Of a stretch of DNA of 64,000 nucleotides, positions 1-7,562 are shown piece by piece. The DNA is taken from positions 248,001 through 312,000 of the forward strand of contig NZ_LYXE01000090.1 of the NCBI RefSeq assembly GCF_002532075.1, written 5' to 3'. The notes under the pieces were generated by a model. That model did not search any database and had not been told where the DNA came from. It saw only the letters and a list, made by a program, of their open reading frames with translations. Position 1 is the stretch's first letter. Every line of letters starts with the position of its first letter. The DNA is from Candidatus Chloroploca asiatica (GTDB lineage: Bacteria; Chloroflexota; Chloroflexia; Chloroflexales; Chloroflexaceae). The position numbers were made by a program, and so were the translations under genes.

Positions 1-340
1 TGGCTGAGTCAGGCCGGTAGTTAATCACGAGTTGCGTCGTCACGGTCTGAAGGTCACGTGAAGCGGCAGTTGACTGCGACTCATAGCGTTGTGTACGCAC
101 CTCAACTACGGTGACCGACGTGATAAACGGCATACGGAAGTGCAAGCCTTCACCATAGACAGTCGTAATTTCACCAAAAGTCTTGACGACACCACGGGTA
201 CCAGCCTGAACCTGGGTTACCGAATTGGTGAGCAAGATCGCACCAACGGCCAGCAGAATGACCACCCCGGTGAGGAGCGGAACAAGTGCCCGGGGTGAAG
301 AAGGGCCGGGCATGGGTACTCTGGAAGGTCCTTGAGACAT
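1..340 (-). CDS. Prohibitin/band 7 (SPFH) family protein, 3'-truncated by window edge
   Basis: The minus-strand frame opens at ATG 338-340 and stays open to the left edge, giving 113 N-terminal residues. A proline-rich start is followed by one hydrophobic segment (about residues 17-37, ALVPLLTGVVILLAVGAI). Next comes the typical SPFH opening: V-x-AGTRGVV, GEGLHF and MPF, then VEVRTQRYE. This order (short cytoplasmic tail, membrane anchor, SPFH domain) is that of prohibitin-like membrane scaffold proteins, which form large rings and are linked to membrane quality control. The purine-rich stretch AAAAGGAAAA just upstream could serve as ribosome binding site. The C-terminal coiled coil lies outside the window. 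Family call is firm, specific role unknown. Confidence 0.85.
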   Translation of the reverse strand, partial: MSQGPSRVPMPGPSSPRALVPLLTGVVILLAVGAILLTNSVTQVQAGTRGVVKTFGEITTVYGEGLHFRMPFITSVTVVEVRTQRYESQSTAASRDLQTVTTQLVINYRPDSA

Positions 341-630
341 AAGTTTTCCTTTTCTCTTTCGATACAGCGTGATGCTCTTACCACTTGTGTTGAACACGCC
401 GTTAGCGTGTATACCTCAGTATACCGCATTCTAGCCTTGCTTGCTGCAATGCTGCGACGCGTTACCTTGTCCCCCGTTACTGCGCTAGCTTTTGCCAGCG
501 CAACAACAACAGGTTTCTCAGCAAACTCTCAGCAAAGCGTAACGCTCTGGCAAGCTAGCTATTATCGCTCTCGACAGCCCATAGATGTATGATAGATTTA
601 GATAGAAAGCGATCCGAAAGGGGGCTCATC
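341..630. other. Divergent intergenic region with a GTATAC dyad
   Basis: This stretch separates the minus-strand prohibitin gene from the plus-strand secreted protein and must hold both promoters. GTATAC occurs twice four bases apart (409-414 and 419-424). Because GTATAC is its own reverse complement, the pair is both a direct and an inverted repeat. TATACT read on the minus strand (423-418) could be the -10 of the prohibitin gene, but I see no convincing -35. No gene is seen here. Confidence 0.35.
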
Positions 631-1839
631 ATGCAAACCCAATCCAGTTTAAGCATTCACACGTATCCTCATGGCTTACGACGCCGTATCTTTTCTGTAC
701 GGACACTTAGCTTGCTCGTACTTTTGTTCTTAGTGGCCTTTTTGACGCTTGGAGCGGCAAAACCAGCCGGGGCGACAAGTACCGCGAGGACACGTTGTTT
801 TCCCGAAACCGGTTATTGCATGACCGGGCCAATTCTTCATTATTGGGAAAAGCGTGGTGGCTTGTCAGTGTTCGGGTATCCTATTACCGAACAGCGCCTC
901 GAAACGGTGGAAGATCGGACGCTTCAGGTGCAATGGTTTGAGCGTGATCGCCTCGAGATCCAGGCCGACGGTACGATCACGGCTGGGCGACTCGGTGCGC
1001 GTGCGCTTGAGCTCCAGGGTCGGCGCTGGGAAAACCAACCCCGTCAAGATCCATTGCCACCCGATACCGGGGGATGCCACTATTTTGCGGCGACAGGTCA
1101 GGTGCTCTGCGAACCATGGCTTGGCTATTGGGTCAATAATGGAGGCTTGGAGCGTTTCGGTTACCCGATTTCGGGCTTACGCCTCGAGATGATCGAAGGG
1201 AAGCCATATACGGTACAATATTTCGAGCGCCGCCGGATCGAACATCATCCAGAGTATGCCGGTACGCCCTACGAATATCTCTATGGTCTATTGGGTCGTG
1301 AGGTGCTCGCCGTACAGAATCTGCCAGTCTGCCAGGGGCCGCCCCGCGATGTCCAGTTTGGCCTTGAGGATCGCATCGGCTATGTCGAGTTCCGTTCGGC
1401 CCTGCAATGCCCCAGCATCAGTTATGCTAGTGTGCCAGCCGCATTCCAGCAGTTCAGTGGCGGCGTGATGATCTGGCTCGACCTGGGTGAAGCTGGCCGT
1501 AAGATCTATGTGTTGCGGTACCCACGCGAGGGCATGGATAGCTACACCTATGCGGTGTATGATGATACGTATCAAGAAGGCGATCCACCCATTGACGAAA
1601 AGCCACCCGAGGTGCCACCACGCTCGCCCATCCAGCCAAGTGTGCCGCAACGTGGCTTTGGCAAAGTCTGGGCTGCTGGTGAACGCGAATACCTGGGCTA
1701 TGCGATTTTCCGTGAACAACCCGAACAGGCCAATGTCCAATTCTTTGGGGTCGGCGGGATGGCCCTGCGGTTGCTCGTCTCGGGTCAAATCGGCATCTTT
1801 GGGCCTGAATACAATCAGGCGCAGTTCTGGCCTTCATAA
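631..1839 (+). CDS. Secreted protein with FGYPI-type repeats
   Basis: This encodes a 402-residue exported protein of unknown function. I place the start at ATG 631, because GAAAGGGGG sits at the right distance upstream; an in-frame ATG at 589 has no such site. A basic stretch and a hydrophobic run (LSLLVLLFLVAFLTLGAA) ending near AGA look like a signal peptide. Two repeats of about 60 residues follow. Each has a Cys near its start, a W/Y-rich segment, GG-L-x-x-FGYPI, then VQ-W/Y-FER-x-R-I/L-E. A third, weaker copy near the C-terminus has EYLGYAIF and QFFGVGGMAL. Such repeats are common in exported Chloroflexota proteins and probably act as wall or glycan binding modules; that role is inference. 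Confidence 0.75.
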   Translation: MQTQSSLSIHTYPHGLRRRIFSVRTLSLLVLLFLVAFLTLGAAKPAGATSTARTRCFPETGYCMTGPILHYWEKRGGLSVFGYPITEQRLETVEDRTLQVQWFERDRLEIQADGTITAGRLGARALELQGRRWENQPRQDPLPPDTGGCHYFAATGQVLCEPWLGYWVNNGGLERFGYPISGLRLEMIEGKPYTVQYFERRRIEHHPEYAGTPYEYLYGLLGREVLAVQNLPVCQGPPRDVQFGLEDRIGYVEFRSALQCPSISYASVPAAFQQFSGGVMIWLDLGEAGRKIYVLRYPREGMDSYTYAVYDDTYQEGDPPIDEKPPEVPPRSPIQPSVPQRGFGKVWAAGEREYLGYAIFREQPEQANVQFFGVGGMALRLLVSGQIGIFGPEYNQAQFWPS

Positions 1840-1914
1840 CGTGAAAGCTTGCCGCATATGATGGCAGTCCTTAACTGAATGTGGATGAGCCGCAGGCCTC
1901 TCCAGCTTCCGCGC

Positions 1915-1967
1915 AGCGTCATCACGTTTCTCGGAAGCAACTAGCTTCCGAGAAACGTGATGACGCT
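1915..1967. repeat. Perfect 24-bp inverted repeat overlapping the pfkB-family start codon
   Basis: Arms 1915-1938 and 1944-1967 are exact reverse complements, separated by the loop AACTA. The right arm contains the GTG (1957) and ATG (1960) start codons of the downstream sugar kinase, so in RNA the start would lie inside a very stable stem. The element lies 75 bases after the preceding stop codon, and no T-run follows. It may terminate the upstream transcript, restrict translation of the kinase, or both. Confidence 0.9.
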
Positions 1968-2895
1968 GCTCATTCTTACACCCAATCCGGCGCTTGATCG
2001 TACAATGACCTTTGCCAACCTGCGCCTCGGGATAGTTCAGCGCACCGATCAGGTGGTGGTGGCTGCAGGTGGCAAGGGATTGAATGTGGCACGTGCAGCG
2101 CATACGCTCGGCCAGCAGGCCCTGGTCTGTGCACCCCTTGGTGGATCTACCGGCAGGTACGTGGCAGCCCTGGCCGAGGCCGAGGGCCTTGTTGGCTCTT
2201 GGTACTATCACAACGCGGGCGAAACACGTACGTGTGTCTTGCTGGTCGACCCTGAGGCCGATGATGCGACTGCCCTCAATGAGGCGGGGCCGATCCTTGG
2301 CGACGATGATTGGACCGGCTTTGCCGCCAGTGCAAACAAGGCAGCCCTTGAAGCAAAGCTTGCCATCGTCTCAGGGAGTCTGCCCCGCGGCATTGCCCCC
2401 GAGCACTTTGCGGCCCTGATTGCCCAGATCCAGGGTCAGGGGCTGCCGCTGATCATTGACACCAGTGGCGCGGCACTCGCTGCCGCCCTGAGGGCACAAC
2501 CGTGGGGCGTGAAGGTCAATGGCGCAGAACTGGGGGATGTCCTGGGTCGATCAATTGCCAGCGTTGACGCCGCTATTCCTGCCCTGAGCGAACTGCGCAG
2601 TCAGGGCATCACGCTGGCGGCGGTTTCCCTTGGGGGACTGGGCTGCGTTGCCAGCACCAACGAGGGAACCTGGCATGCCCAACCACCGCCCATCACCCTG
2701 ATCAGTAGCGTAGGGAGTGGCGACTCACTGCTCGCCGGGTTGGCAACGGGCCTGCTGCGCGGCATGGCGCTGCCCAACGCATTACGCCTCGCGGTCGCAT
2801 GCGGTACCGCCGATGCCCTCACGGTTGGCGGTGGCCGCATTGATCCGGCGCAGGTCGCTGAGCTCACGGCGACAACAAGGCTCACCGAGTTGTGA
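1960..2895 (+). CDS. 1-phosphofructokinase / PfkB-family hexose kinase
   Basis: This is a 311-residue ribokinase-fold kinase, probably phosphorylating fructose-1-phosphate, tagatose-6-phosphate or a similar sugar phosphate with ATP. The N-terminus LTPNPALDRT and the AGGKGLNVARA motif are signatures of the FruK/LacC branch. Near residue 252 the catalytic region reads VGSGDSLLAG, where the family usually has GAGD; the Asp that acts as base is kept. The length is normal. GTG 1957 and ATG 1960 are both possible starts, and ATG gives the usual MTLLILTPNP opening. No strong ribosome binding site is seen and the start lies in the right arm of a 24-bp palindrome. No sugar transporter adjoins it, so the substrate cannot be read from context. 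Confidence 0.88.
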   Translation: MTLLILTPNPALDRTMTFANLRLGIVQRTDQVVVAAGGKGLNVARAAHTLGQQALVCAPLGGSTGRYVAALAEAEGLVGSWYYHNAGETRTCVLLVDPEADDATALNEAGPILGDDDWTGFAASANKAALEAKLAIVSGSLPRGIAPEHFAALIAQIQGQGLPLIIDTSGAALAAALRAQPWGVKVNGAELGDVLGRSIASVDAAIPALSELRSQGITLAAVSLGGLGCVASTNEGTWHAQPPPITLISSVGSGDSLLAGLATGLLRGMALPNALRLAVACGTADALTVGGGRIDPAQVAELTATTRLTEL

Positions 2896-2983
2896 CGTTC
2901 GTTGTCATAGCATTGCCGTAAACTGAAGAGAGTGTCAACAAGGTTTTCTGACATGCGTGCAGCCGTGTCATGCTGGGCCACCA

Positions 2984-3079
2984 GAGACCTCACAGATCTT
3001 GAAGACCTTGTGTGAAAGGCCGCCCTCCCCCGCTCCCCCGCTGGGCAGGCGCGCCGGAACGAAAGATCTGTGAGGTCTC
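2984..3079. repeat. 17-bp inverted repeat of the dispersed ACCTCACAG-type family, with 62-nt spacer
   Basis: Arms 2984-3000 and 3063-3079 are exact reverse complements. The left arm continues into GAAGACCTTGTGTGA, a decayed copy of the fold seen complete at 42823-42857. The spacer is C-rich with a CCCCCGCTCCCCCGC stretch. It appears to be an older or expanded member of the dispersed repeat also found at 42823 and 55842. Confidence 0.75.
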
Positions 3080-3126
3080 ACGGGCGCGCATCCTGAATAA
3101 GCCTCAAGCAAACTGGAGTGAGGGAA

Positions 3127-3627
3127 ATGATAATCACATATGGCCTTGCCGAGTCATCACTTGGTCTGGTGATGGTTGCAACGAGTGAACGAGGTTTGTG
3201 TGCGGTGGAATTTGGCGATGATGAGGCGATGCTGCTGGCGCAGTTGCGCGCCAGTTTTCCTCATGCCGAGGTTCACGTAACTGACCCCGATGCGAATGCA
3301 AGCTTGCAACAGGTGCTTGCGTTTGTAGAGCAGCCTGAGCGTACGGTCGATCTGACGCTCGATATTCAGGGAACAGCCTTTCAGGAGCGTGTGTGGCAGG
3401 TGTTGCGCACCTTGCCTGCCGGGTCAACCATCAGCTATAGTGAACTTGCCGAGCGTATCGACAACCCAAAGGCTGTCCGTGCCGTGGCAAGCGCCTGTGC
3501 CGCCAATCGGCTCGCGGTGGTCATTCCCTGCCATCGCGTCGTACGTAGCGACGGTGGGCTCAGTGGTTACCGCTGGGGCATCGAACGCAAACGCGAATTG
3601 TTGCGACGCGAACGCAAAGATACTTAA
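3127..3627 (+). CDS. ogt: Methylated-DNA--[protein]-cysteine S-methyltransferase
   Basis: This repairs O6-alkylguanine by moving the alkyl group to its own cysteine in a suicide reaction. The C-terminal half has the complete family core: FQERVWQVLRTLPAG, a helix-turn-helix with Y-S-E-L-A, an AVR-AVASACAANR arginine finger and asparagine hinge, and the active-site motif IPCHRVV with Cys135. The N-terminal half is the less conserved ribonuclease-like domain. Length (166 residues) is normal for Ogt/MGMT proteins without an Ada domain. I chose ATG 3127 because GGAG lies 8 bases upstream; GTG 3118 is also in frame. The gene stands alone and is closed by a 22-bp hairpin. Confidence 0.93.
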   Translation: MIITYGLAESSLGLVMVATSERGLCAVEFGDDEAMLLAQLRASFPHAEVHVTDPDANASLQQVLAFVEQPERTVDLTLDIQGTAFQERVWQVLRTLPAGSTISYSELAERIDNPKAVRAVASACAANRLAVVIPCHRVVRSDGGLSGYRWGIERKRELLRRERKDT

Positions 3628-3645
3628 TCCAATATGCGCTTGTCC

Positions 3646-3692
3646 TGGTTCCAGCCAAAGGGCCAGCGATGCTGGCCCTTTGGCTGGAACCA
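3646..3692. terminator. Perfect 22-bp hairpin after the alkyltransferase gene
   Basis: Arms 3646-3667 and 3671-3692 pair perfectly around the loop GAT. It begins 18 bases after the stop codon. No T-run follows on the plus strand, so it is a terminator by position and stability rather than by the classical hairpin-plus-U pattern. Confidence 0.75.
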
Positions 3693-3834
3693 TCCCATAA
3701 TTCTACACCTTGCGGCCCAATGATGCTACGCCTTCAGACTGATGGCGCTTGCAACAAGAGCACGTACAATGAGCGCAGTTTGAAGCCTCGCACGTTGGTT
3801 GAGAGGCAGGGTAGAAGGATAAAGAAAGGCATAT

Positions 3835-4839
3835 ATGCTTGCGGTAAAAACAGTAGCGCAACAGGAACCAGTCGCACCTGCCCATCTGATCATCCGGGAT
3901 ATGGACTATAGCGATGCTGATTATGTCGCTCTGGTTGAAGTTAGCAATGCCTGTTATCCTGAATATCCTGGCACCATTGATGAGTGGAAGCATGAAGATG
4001 CGCATCGCCCGGCCCATCTCAAGTATCGGCGCTGGCTGGCCGAAGTTGATGGTACCGTTGTCGCCTATGGCAACTATGATCAATTTGAAGCAATGTACAA
4101 TCCGCGCCTCTTCCATATCTCGGTTGGTGTCCATCCCACCTGGCAGCGTCGTGGCATTGGTGCAGCCTTTTATACGACTATCGTCGAGGCACTAAACGAA
4201 TTTGATCCATTGCGCATCCGCGCACGTGCCCGCGAAGATTATCAGGCTTCGCTGCGCTTTCTTCAGCAACGGGGCTTTGTCGAAGATCTGCGCGAGTGGG
4301 AGTCCCGGCTCGAAGTAGCGGCATTTGACCCGACGCCCTATCAGGGTCACGAGGCCAGGGTCGTTGCCAGTGGCATCCGCATTGCGACGCTTGCCGAGTT
4401 GATAGCGACCGATCCCGATCATCGCCAGAAACTCTACGAACTTGATGTCGATCTGACCAACGATGTGCCCCATCCCGAGCCGACAACGGGGTTTAGTTAC
4501 GAAACCTTCGAGCATTTCTATTTCAAAGGGCCAAATCTCATGCCCGAAGGCGTCTTTGTGGCCCTTGATGGTGAGCGCTACGCTGGCCTCAGTGCGCTCT
4601 GGAAGAGCCAGGGCGACCCACGTGAACTGTATACCGGGCTCACCGGTGTGCGTCGTGAATATCGGCGGCGTGGCATTGCCTTGGCCCTCAAGTTACGGGC
4701 GATTGAGTTTGCCCGACAGCTTGATGTTGCGGTCATCAAGACCTGGAACGAGTCAAATAATCGGCCCATGCTGAGCATCAACGAAGCCCTTGGCTTTGTG
4801 AAGCAGCCGGCCTGGGTAAGTTTTGTCAAGACACTTTAA
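3835..4839 (+). CDS. Tandem double-GNAT acetyltransferase (copy 1)
   Basis: This is a 334-residue protein of two GNAT folds, probably moving an acetyl group from acetyl-CoA to an unknown amine. The first domain carries the acetyl-CoA loop VHPTWQRRGIGAAF (about residues 99-112). The second carries VRREYRRRGIALALK (about 271-285), followed by the NESNNRPMLSINEALGF motif usual for this subfamily. ATG 3835 has GAAAGG a few bases upstream. The next gene is a paralogue only six bases downstream with the same architecture and near-identical C-terminal motif, so the pair arose by tandem duplication. The substrate is not deducible. Confidence 0.85.
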   Translation: MLAVKTVAQQEPVAPAHLIIRDMDYSDADYVALVEVSNACYPEYPGTIDEWKHEDAHRPAHLKYRRWLAEVDGTVVAYGNYDQFEAMYNPRLFHISVGVHPTWQRRGIGAAFYTTIVEALNEFDPLRIRARAREDYQASLRFLQQRGFVEDLREWESRLEVAAFDPTPYQGHEARVVASGIRIATLAELIATDPDHRQKLYELDVDLTNDVPHPEPTTGFSYETFEHFYFKGPNLMPEGVFVALDGERYAGLSALWKSQGDPRELYTGLTGVRREYRRRGIALALKLRAIEFARQLDVAVIKTWNESNNRPMLSINEALGFVKQPAWVSFVKTL

Positions 4840-4845
4840 GGATAT

Positions 4846-5811
4846 ATGAAGATAACCATCCGCCCTTTTCGGTATGATGATGCCGATTACGAGGCTTTTG
4901 TCACCATCCGTAACGCCGTCTATCCCGACTATCCCCATTCGATCGCCGAGTGGCGTCGCTGGGACGACAAACGGGAGGAGCGGATGAACTTTCGCCGATT
5001 TATTGCCGAGATCGATGGGCAAGCCGTCGGCAGTGCGTTTCACGAGCATGTTCCGTGGATGTACCATCCACAGAAGTTTTTTATCAATCTGTTTGTGCAT
5101 CCAATGCACCGTGGGCAAACGGTCGGGACACAACTCTACCATCATCTGCTGAACGAGCTTGCACCGTTTGATCCGGTAACGTTGCGGCATACGCTGCGCG
5201 AAGATCAAGTCGAGGGGATGCGGTTTGCCCGGCGCTATGGCTTTGTGGAAGAGATGCGCGCCTGGGAATCGCGGCTTGATGTGGCAAACTTTGATCCTAC
5301 CCGCTTTGCCGGGGCCGAAGAGCGCGTCCTCAACCAGGGTTTGACGATCACAACGGCCGAAGATCTGCTCGTCCGCGATCCTGCGTTCTGGCAGAAACTC
5401 TATGCCTTTGATTGCGAAGCATCGCTTGATGTGCCCATGCCTGAGCCGTATACTGCACCTCCGTTTGAGGTCTGGATCAAGTATTTTGAGGATAATCCGA
5501 GCTTCATTCCTGAGGCCTATTTTGTTGCGGTTGACGGCGACACCTATGCTGGGGCAAGTGCCCTCTGGCGGCGTGATCAGAGTGATGATCTTGAAACCGG
5601 CTTTACGGGTGTCTTGCGAGCGTATCGACGTCGCGGCATCGCCCTCGCGCTCAAGTTGCGGGCGGTGGCCTATGCAAAACAGGTCGGCGCACCAGTCATC
5701 CGTACTGATAATGAATCAAACAATCGTCCGATGCTGAGCATCAACGAAGCCATGGGTTTTGTGAAACAGCCAGCATGGGTTACACTATGTAAGCAGATGC
5801 AAAGCGCGTAA
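4846..5811 (+). CDS. Tandem double-GNAT acetyltransferase (copy 2)
   Basis: This is a 321-residue paralogue of the preceding gene, also with two GNAT domains. The first acetyl-CoA loop region reads VHPMHRGQTVGTQLY, weaker than in copy 1 because the R/Q-x-x-G-x-G/A pattern is reduced. The second reads VLRAYRRRGIALALK and is followed by NESNNRPMLSINEAMGF. The first domain may therefore have lost efficient acetyl-CoA binding while the second is intact; this is inference from motif quality. The start ATG 4846 has AAGGAT directly upstream and lies six bases after the previous stop, so the genes are co-transcribed. The C45-type hydrolase follows 21 bases on. Confidence 0.83.
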   Translation: MKITIRPFRYDDADYEAFVTIRNAVYPDYPHSIAEWRRWDDKREERMNFRRFIAEIDGQAVGSAFHEHVPWMYHPQKFFINLFVHPMHRGQTVGTQLYHHLLNELAPFDPVTLRHTLREDQVEGMRFARRYGFVEEMRAWESRLDVANFDPTRFAGAEERVLNQGLTITTAEDLLVRDPAFWQKLYAFDCEASLDVPMPEPYTAPPFEVWIKYFEDNPSFIPEAYFVAVDGDTYAGASALWRRDQSDDLETGFTGVLRAYRRRGIALALKLRAVAYAKQVGAPVIRTDNESNNRPMLSINEAMGFVKQPAWVTLCKQMQSA

Positions 5812-5832
5812 GGTGCGTTGAGGAGAAGAGTA

Positions 5833-6909
5833 ATGACGCTGCCCCTGGTGCGGCTGGCAGGAACACCCTATGAGCAGGGCTTTGTACATGGCGAGACGCT
5901 CTATGAGCAGATCGAAAATAATCTCGGTGTCTATTTTGCCCGTTTCGAGCGTGAACTGAAACTTACCCGGGTTGAAACGTTACGGCGTGCCGATCAGTAT
6001 GCCGAGGAAATCGCCGAACAGTGCCCCGCCTACCACGAAGGGATGCGGGGCATTGCTGATGGTTCGGGGGTGAGTCTCGCGGCCATTGCCGCCCTGAATG
6101 TGCGCTACGAACTCTTTTATGATGAGTTTGCCGAAAAGCCAATCCCTGATGGGTGTACAGCCTTTGCCCTCTTGCCCGAAGCAACCTCAACGGGTCACCT
6201 GCTGATCGGCGAGAATTGGGATTGGATTGCCGGCGTACGCGGGGCCATTATTCATACCGAAGAGACTGATGGTCTGCGGACGCTAGCGTTTACCGAAGCA
6301 GGCATTTTTGGCGGCAAAATTGGCATGAATAGCGCGGGCCTAGGCCTGCTGATCAATGGGTTGACCAGTCGCGATGATGACTGGTCGCGGTTGCGTCGCC
6401 CCTTTCATGCCCGCTGCTACGAGATCCTGCGCTCGCGTACGCTGGAAGAGGCGATCCGGGTTGTCCTTGAGGAAGATCGCTCATGCTCGGCCAATTTTGT
6501 CCTTGCGCAAACGCCTGATCAGGTACTTGATCTTGAAACCTCGCCCGACCGGGCCGGGCAGTTGCAGTGCCAGGCTGGGTGTCTCGTGCATTCGAATCAC
6601 TTTGTCAACCCGACCGCGCTCGGCATTGTGGAACGCAATGTCGAGACGAATCCGCACTCGCAACGACGCCATGCCCGCCTCGAACGCCTCTTGCAAGCCC
6701 ATCGTCCCGTGAGTCTCGCGGATGTGCAGGCTGCACTGCGCGATCACGAGGGCCATCCCTATTCGGTCTGCTTTCATATTGACCCGAACGAGCCGCCTGA
6801 AGAGTTTTATGAGAGTGTGACCTCGGTGGTGATGGATCTGCAGGCCGGTACGCTGTATGCAACCGATGGGCCACCGTGTGGTACCGACTACGTACTGTAT
6901 CATTTATAG
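5833..6909 (+). CDS. C45-family autoproteolytic acyltransferase/hydrolase
   Basis: A 358-residue Ntn-hydrolase of the acyl-CoA:6-aminopenicillanic acid acyltransferase type (peptidase family C45). These proenzymes cleave themselves before a cysteine that becomes the N-terminal nucleophile and then hydrolyse or transfer amide-linked acyl groups. The expected site is DGCTAF, with Cys108; it is followed by LLIGENWDW, a family motif around the oxyanion hole, and GFG-like glycine-rich turns (GIFGGKIGMNSAGLGLLINGL). The start is ATG 5833, with AGGAGA six bases upstream; the in-frame TTG 5818 is less likely. Neighbouring acetyltransferases suggest a shared amine or amide substrate, which is speculative. 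Confidence 0.8.
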   Translation: MTLPLVRLAGTPYEQGFVHGETLYEQIENNLGVYFARFERELKLTRVETLRRADQYAEEIAEQCPAYHEGMRGIADGSGVSLAAIAALNVRYELFYDEFAEKPIPDGCTAFALLPEATSTGHLLIGENWDWIAGVRGAIIHTEETDGLRTLAFTEAGIFGGKIGMNSAGLGLLINGLTSRDDDWSRLRRPFHARCYEILRSRTLEEAIRVVLEEDRSCSANFVLAQTPDQVLDLETSPDRAGQLQCQAGCLVHSNHFVNPTALGIVERNVETNPHSQRRHARLERLLQAHRPVSLADVQAALRDHEGHPYSVCFHIDPNEPPEEFYESVTSVVMDLQAGTLYATDGPPCGTDYVLYHL

Positions 6910-6912
6910 GCA

Positions 6913-7479
6913 ATGACCATGTGGCTTCTCGTTGGCCTGGGCAATCCGGGCGCTCAATATGTACGCACCCGTCACAATATTGGCTTTGACGTGGTAGAGA
7001 CGCTGGCCGCTCGGTATGCGCTGGAATTTCGTGGCAAGCGGGCCAACAGTTTGATCGCCGAAGGCAAGGTCGCAGGGCAACGCGTAGCGCTTGTCAAGCC
7101 GCAGACCTTTATGAACCTGAGCGGTCAGGCGGTCGCGGCCCTGCGTACGTGGTATAAGATCGATGCTGCCCGTGAGATCTTGATTATCTATGATGATCTT
7201 GATCTACCCTTTGCACGCCTCCGGTTTCGTGAACGAGGCAGCGCCGGAACACACAACGGCATGCGCTCGATTGTCCAACAACTGGGCAGTAGTGACTTCG
7301 CCCGCCTTCGGATCGGGATTGACCAGCCACCAGGAAAAATGGATGTGGCCGCGTATGTCTTGAGTCGGTTTAGCAAAGAAGAGGCTGAACAGGTGCCCGA
7401 CGTGATCGCGACCGCCGCCGATGCGGTTGATCTGGTCGTTCGCGAAGGATTAGTAGTTGCGATGAACCGTTATAATTGA
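6913..7479 (+). CDS. pth: Peptidyl-tRNA hydrolase
   Basis: This releases tRNA from peptidyl-tRNAs that drop off ribosomes. The 188-residue protein has the full Pth signature: VGLGNPGAQYVRTRHNIGF with catalytic His, then KPQTFMNLSGQAV, IYDDLDLPFARLRFRERGSAGTHNG split over the conserved Asp and the GSAGHNG-type loop, and FARLRIGI. The length is normal. ATG 6913 and ATG 6919 are both possible starts; the first lies three bases after the previous stop, which suggests translational coupling with the C45 hydrolase gene. No separate promoter is seen. Confidence 0.95.
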   Translation: MTMWLLVGLGNPGAQYVRTRHNIGFDVVETLAARYALEFRGKRANSLIAEGKVAGQRVALVKPQTFMNLSGQAVAALRTWYKIDAAREILIIYDDLDLPFARLRFRERGSAGTHNGMRSIVQQLGSSDFARLRIGIDQPPGKMDVAAYVLSRFSKEEAEQVPDVIATAADAVDLVVREGLVVAMNRYN

Positions 7480-7513
7480 TATAGTGAAGAGAAGCACGGC
7501 AGGTTCGACCGTG

Positions 7514-7536
7514 TTACGTACTTCACACATACGTAA
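7514..7536. promoter_or_regulatory. TTACGTA-N9-TACGTAA dyad upstream of the STAND cluster
   Basis: Two perfect seven-base arms (7514-7520 and 7530-7536) flank nine bases, 27 bases before the start codon at 7563. The size and spacing fit a dimeric regulator's operator, but no matching regulator is adjacent and I cannot assign -35/-10 boxes. Confidence 0.35.
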
Positions 7537-7562
7537 TCCCCCATTCCCCTCTGGGAGGTAGG

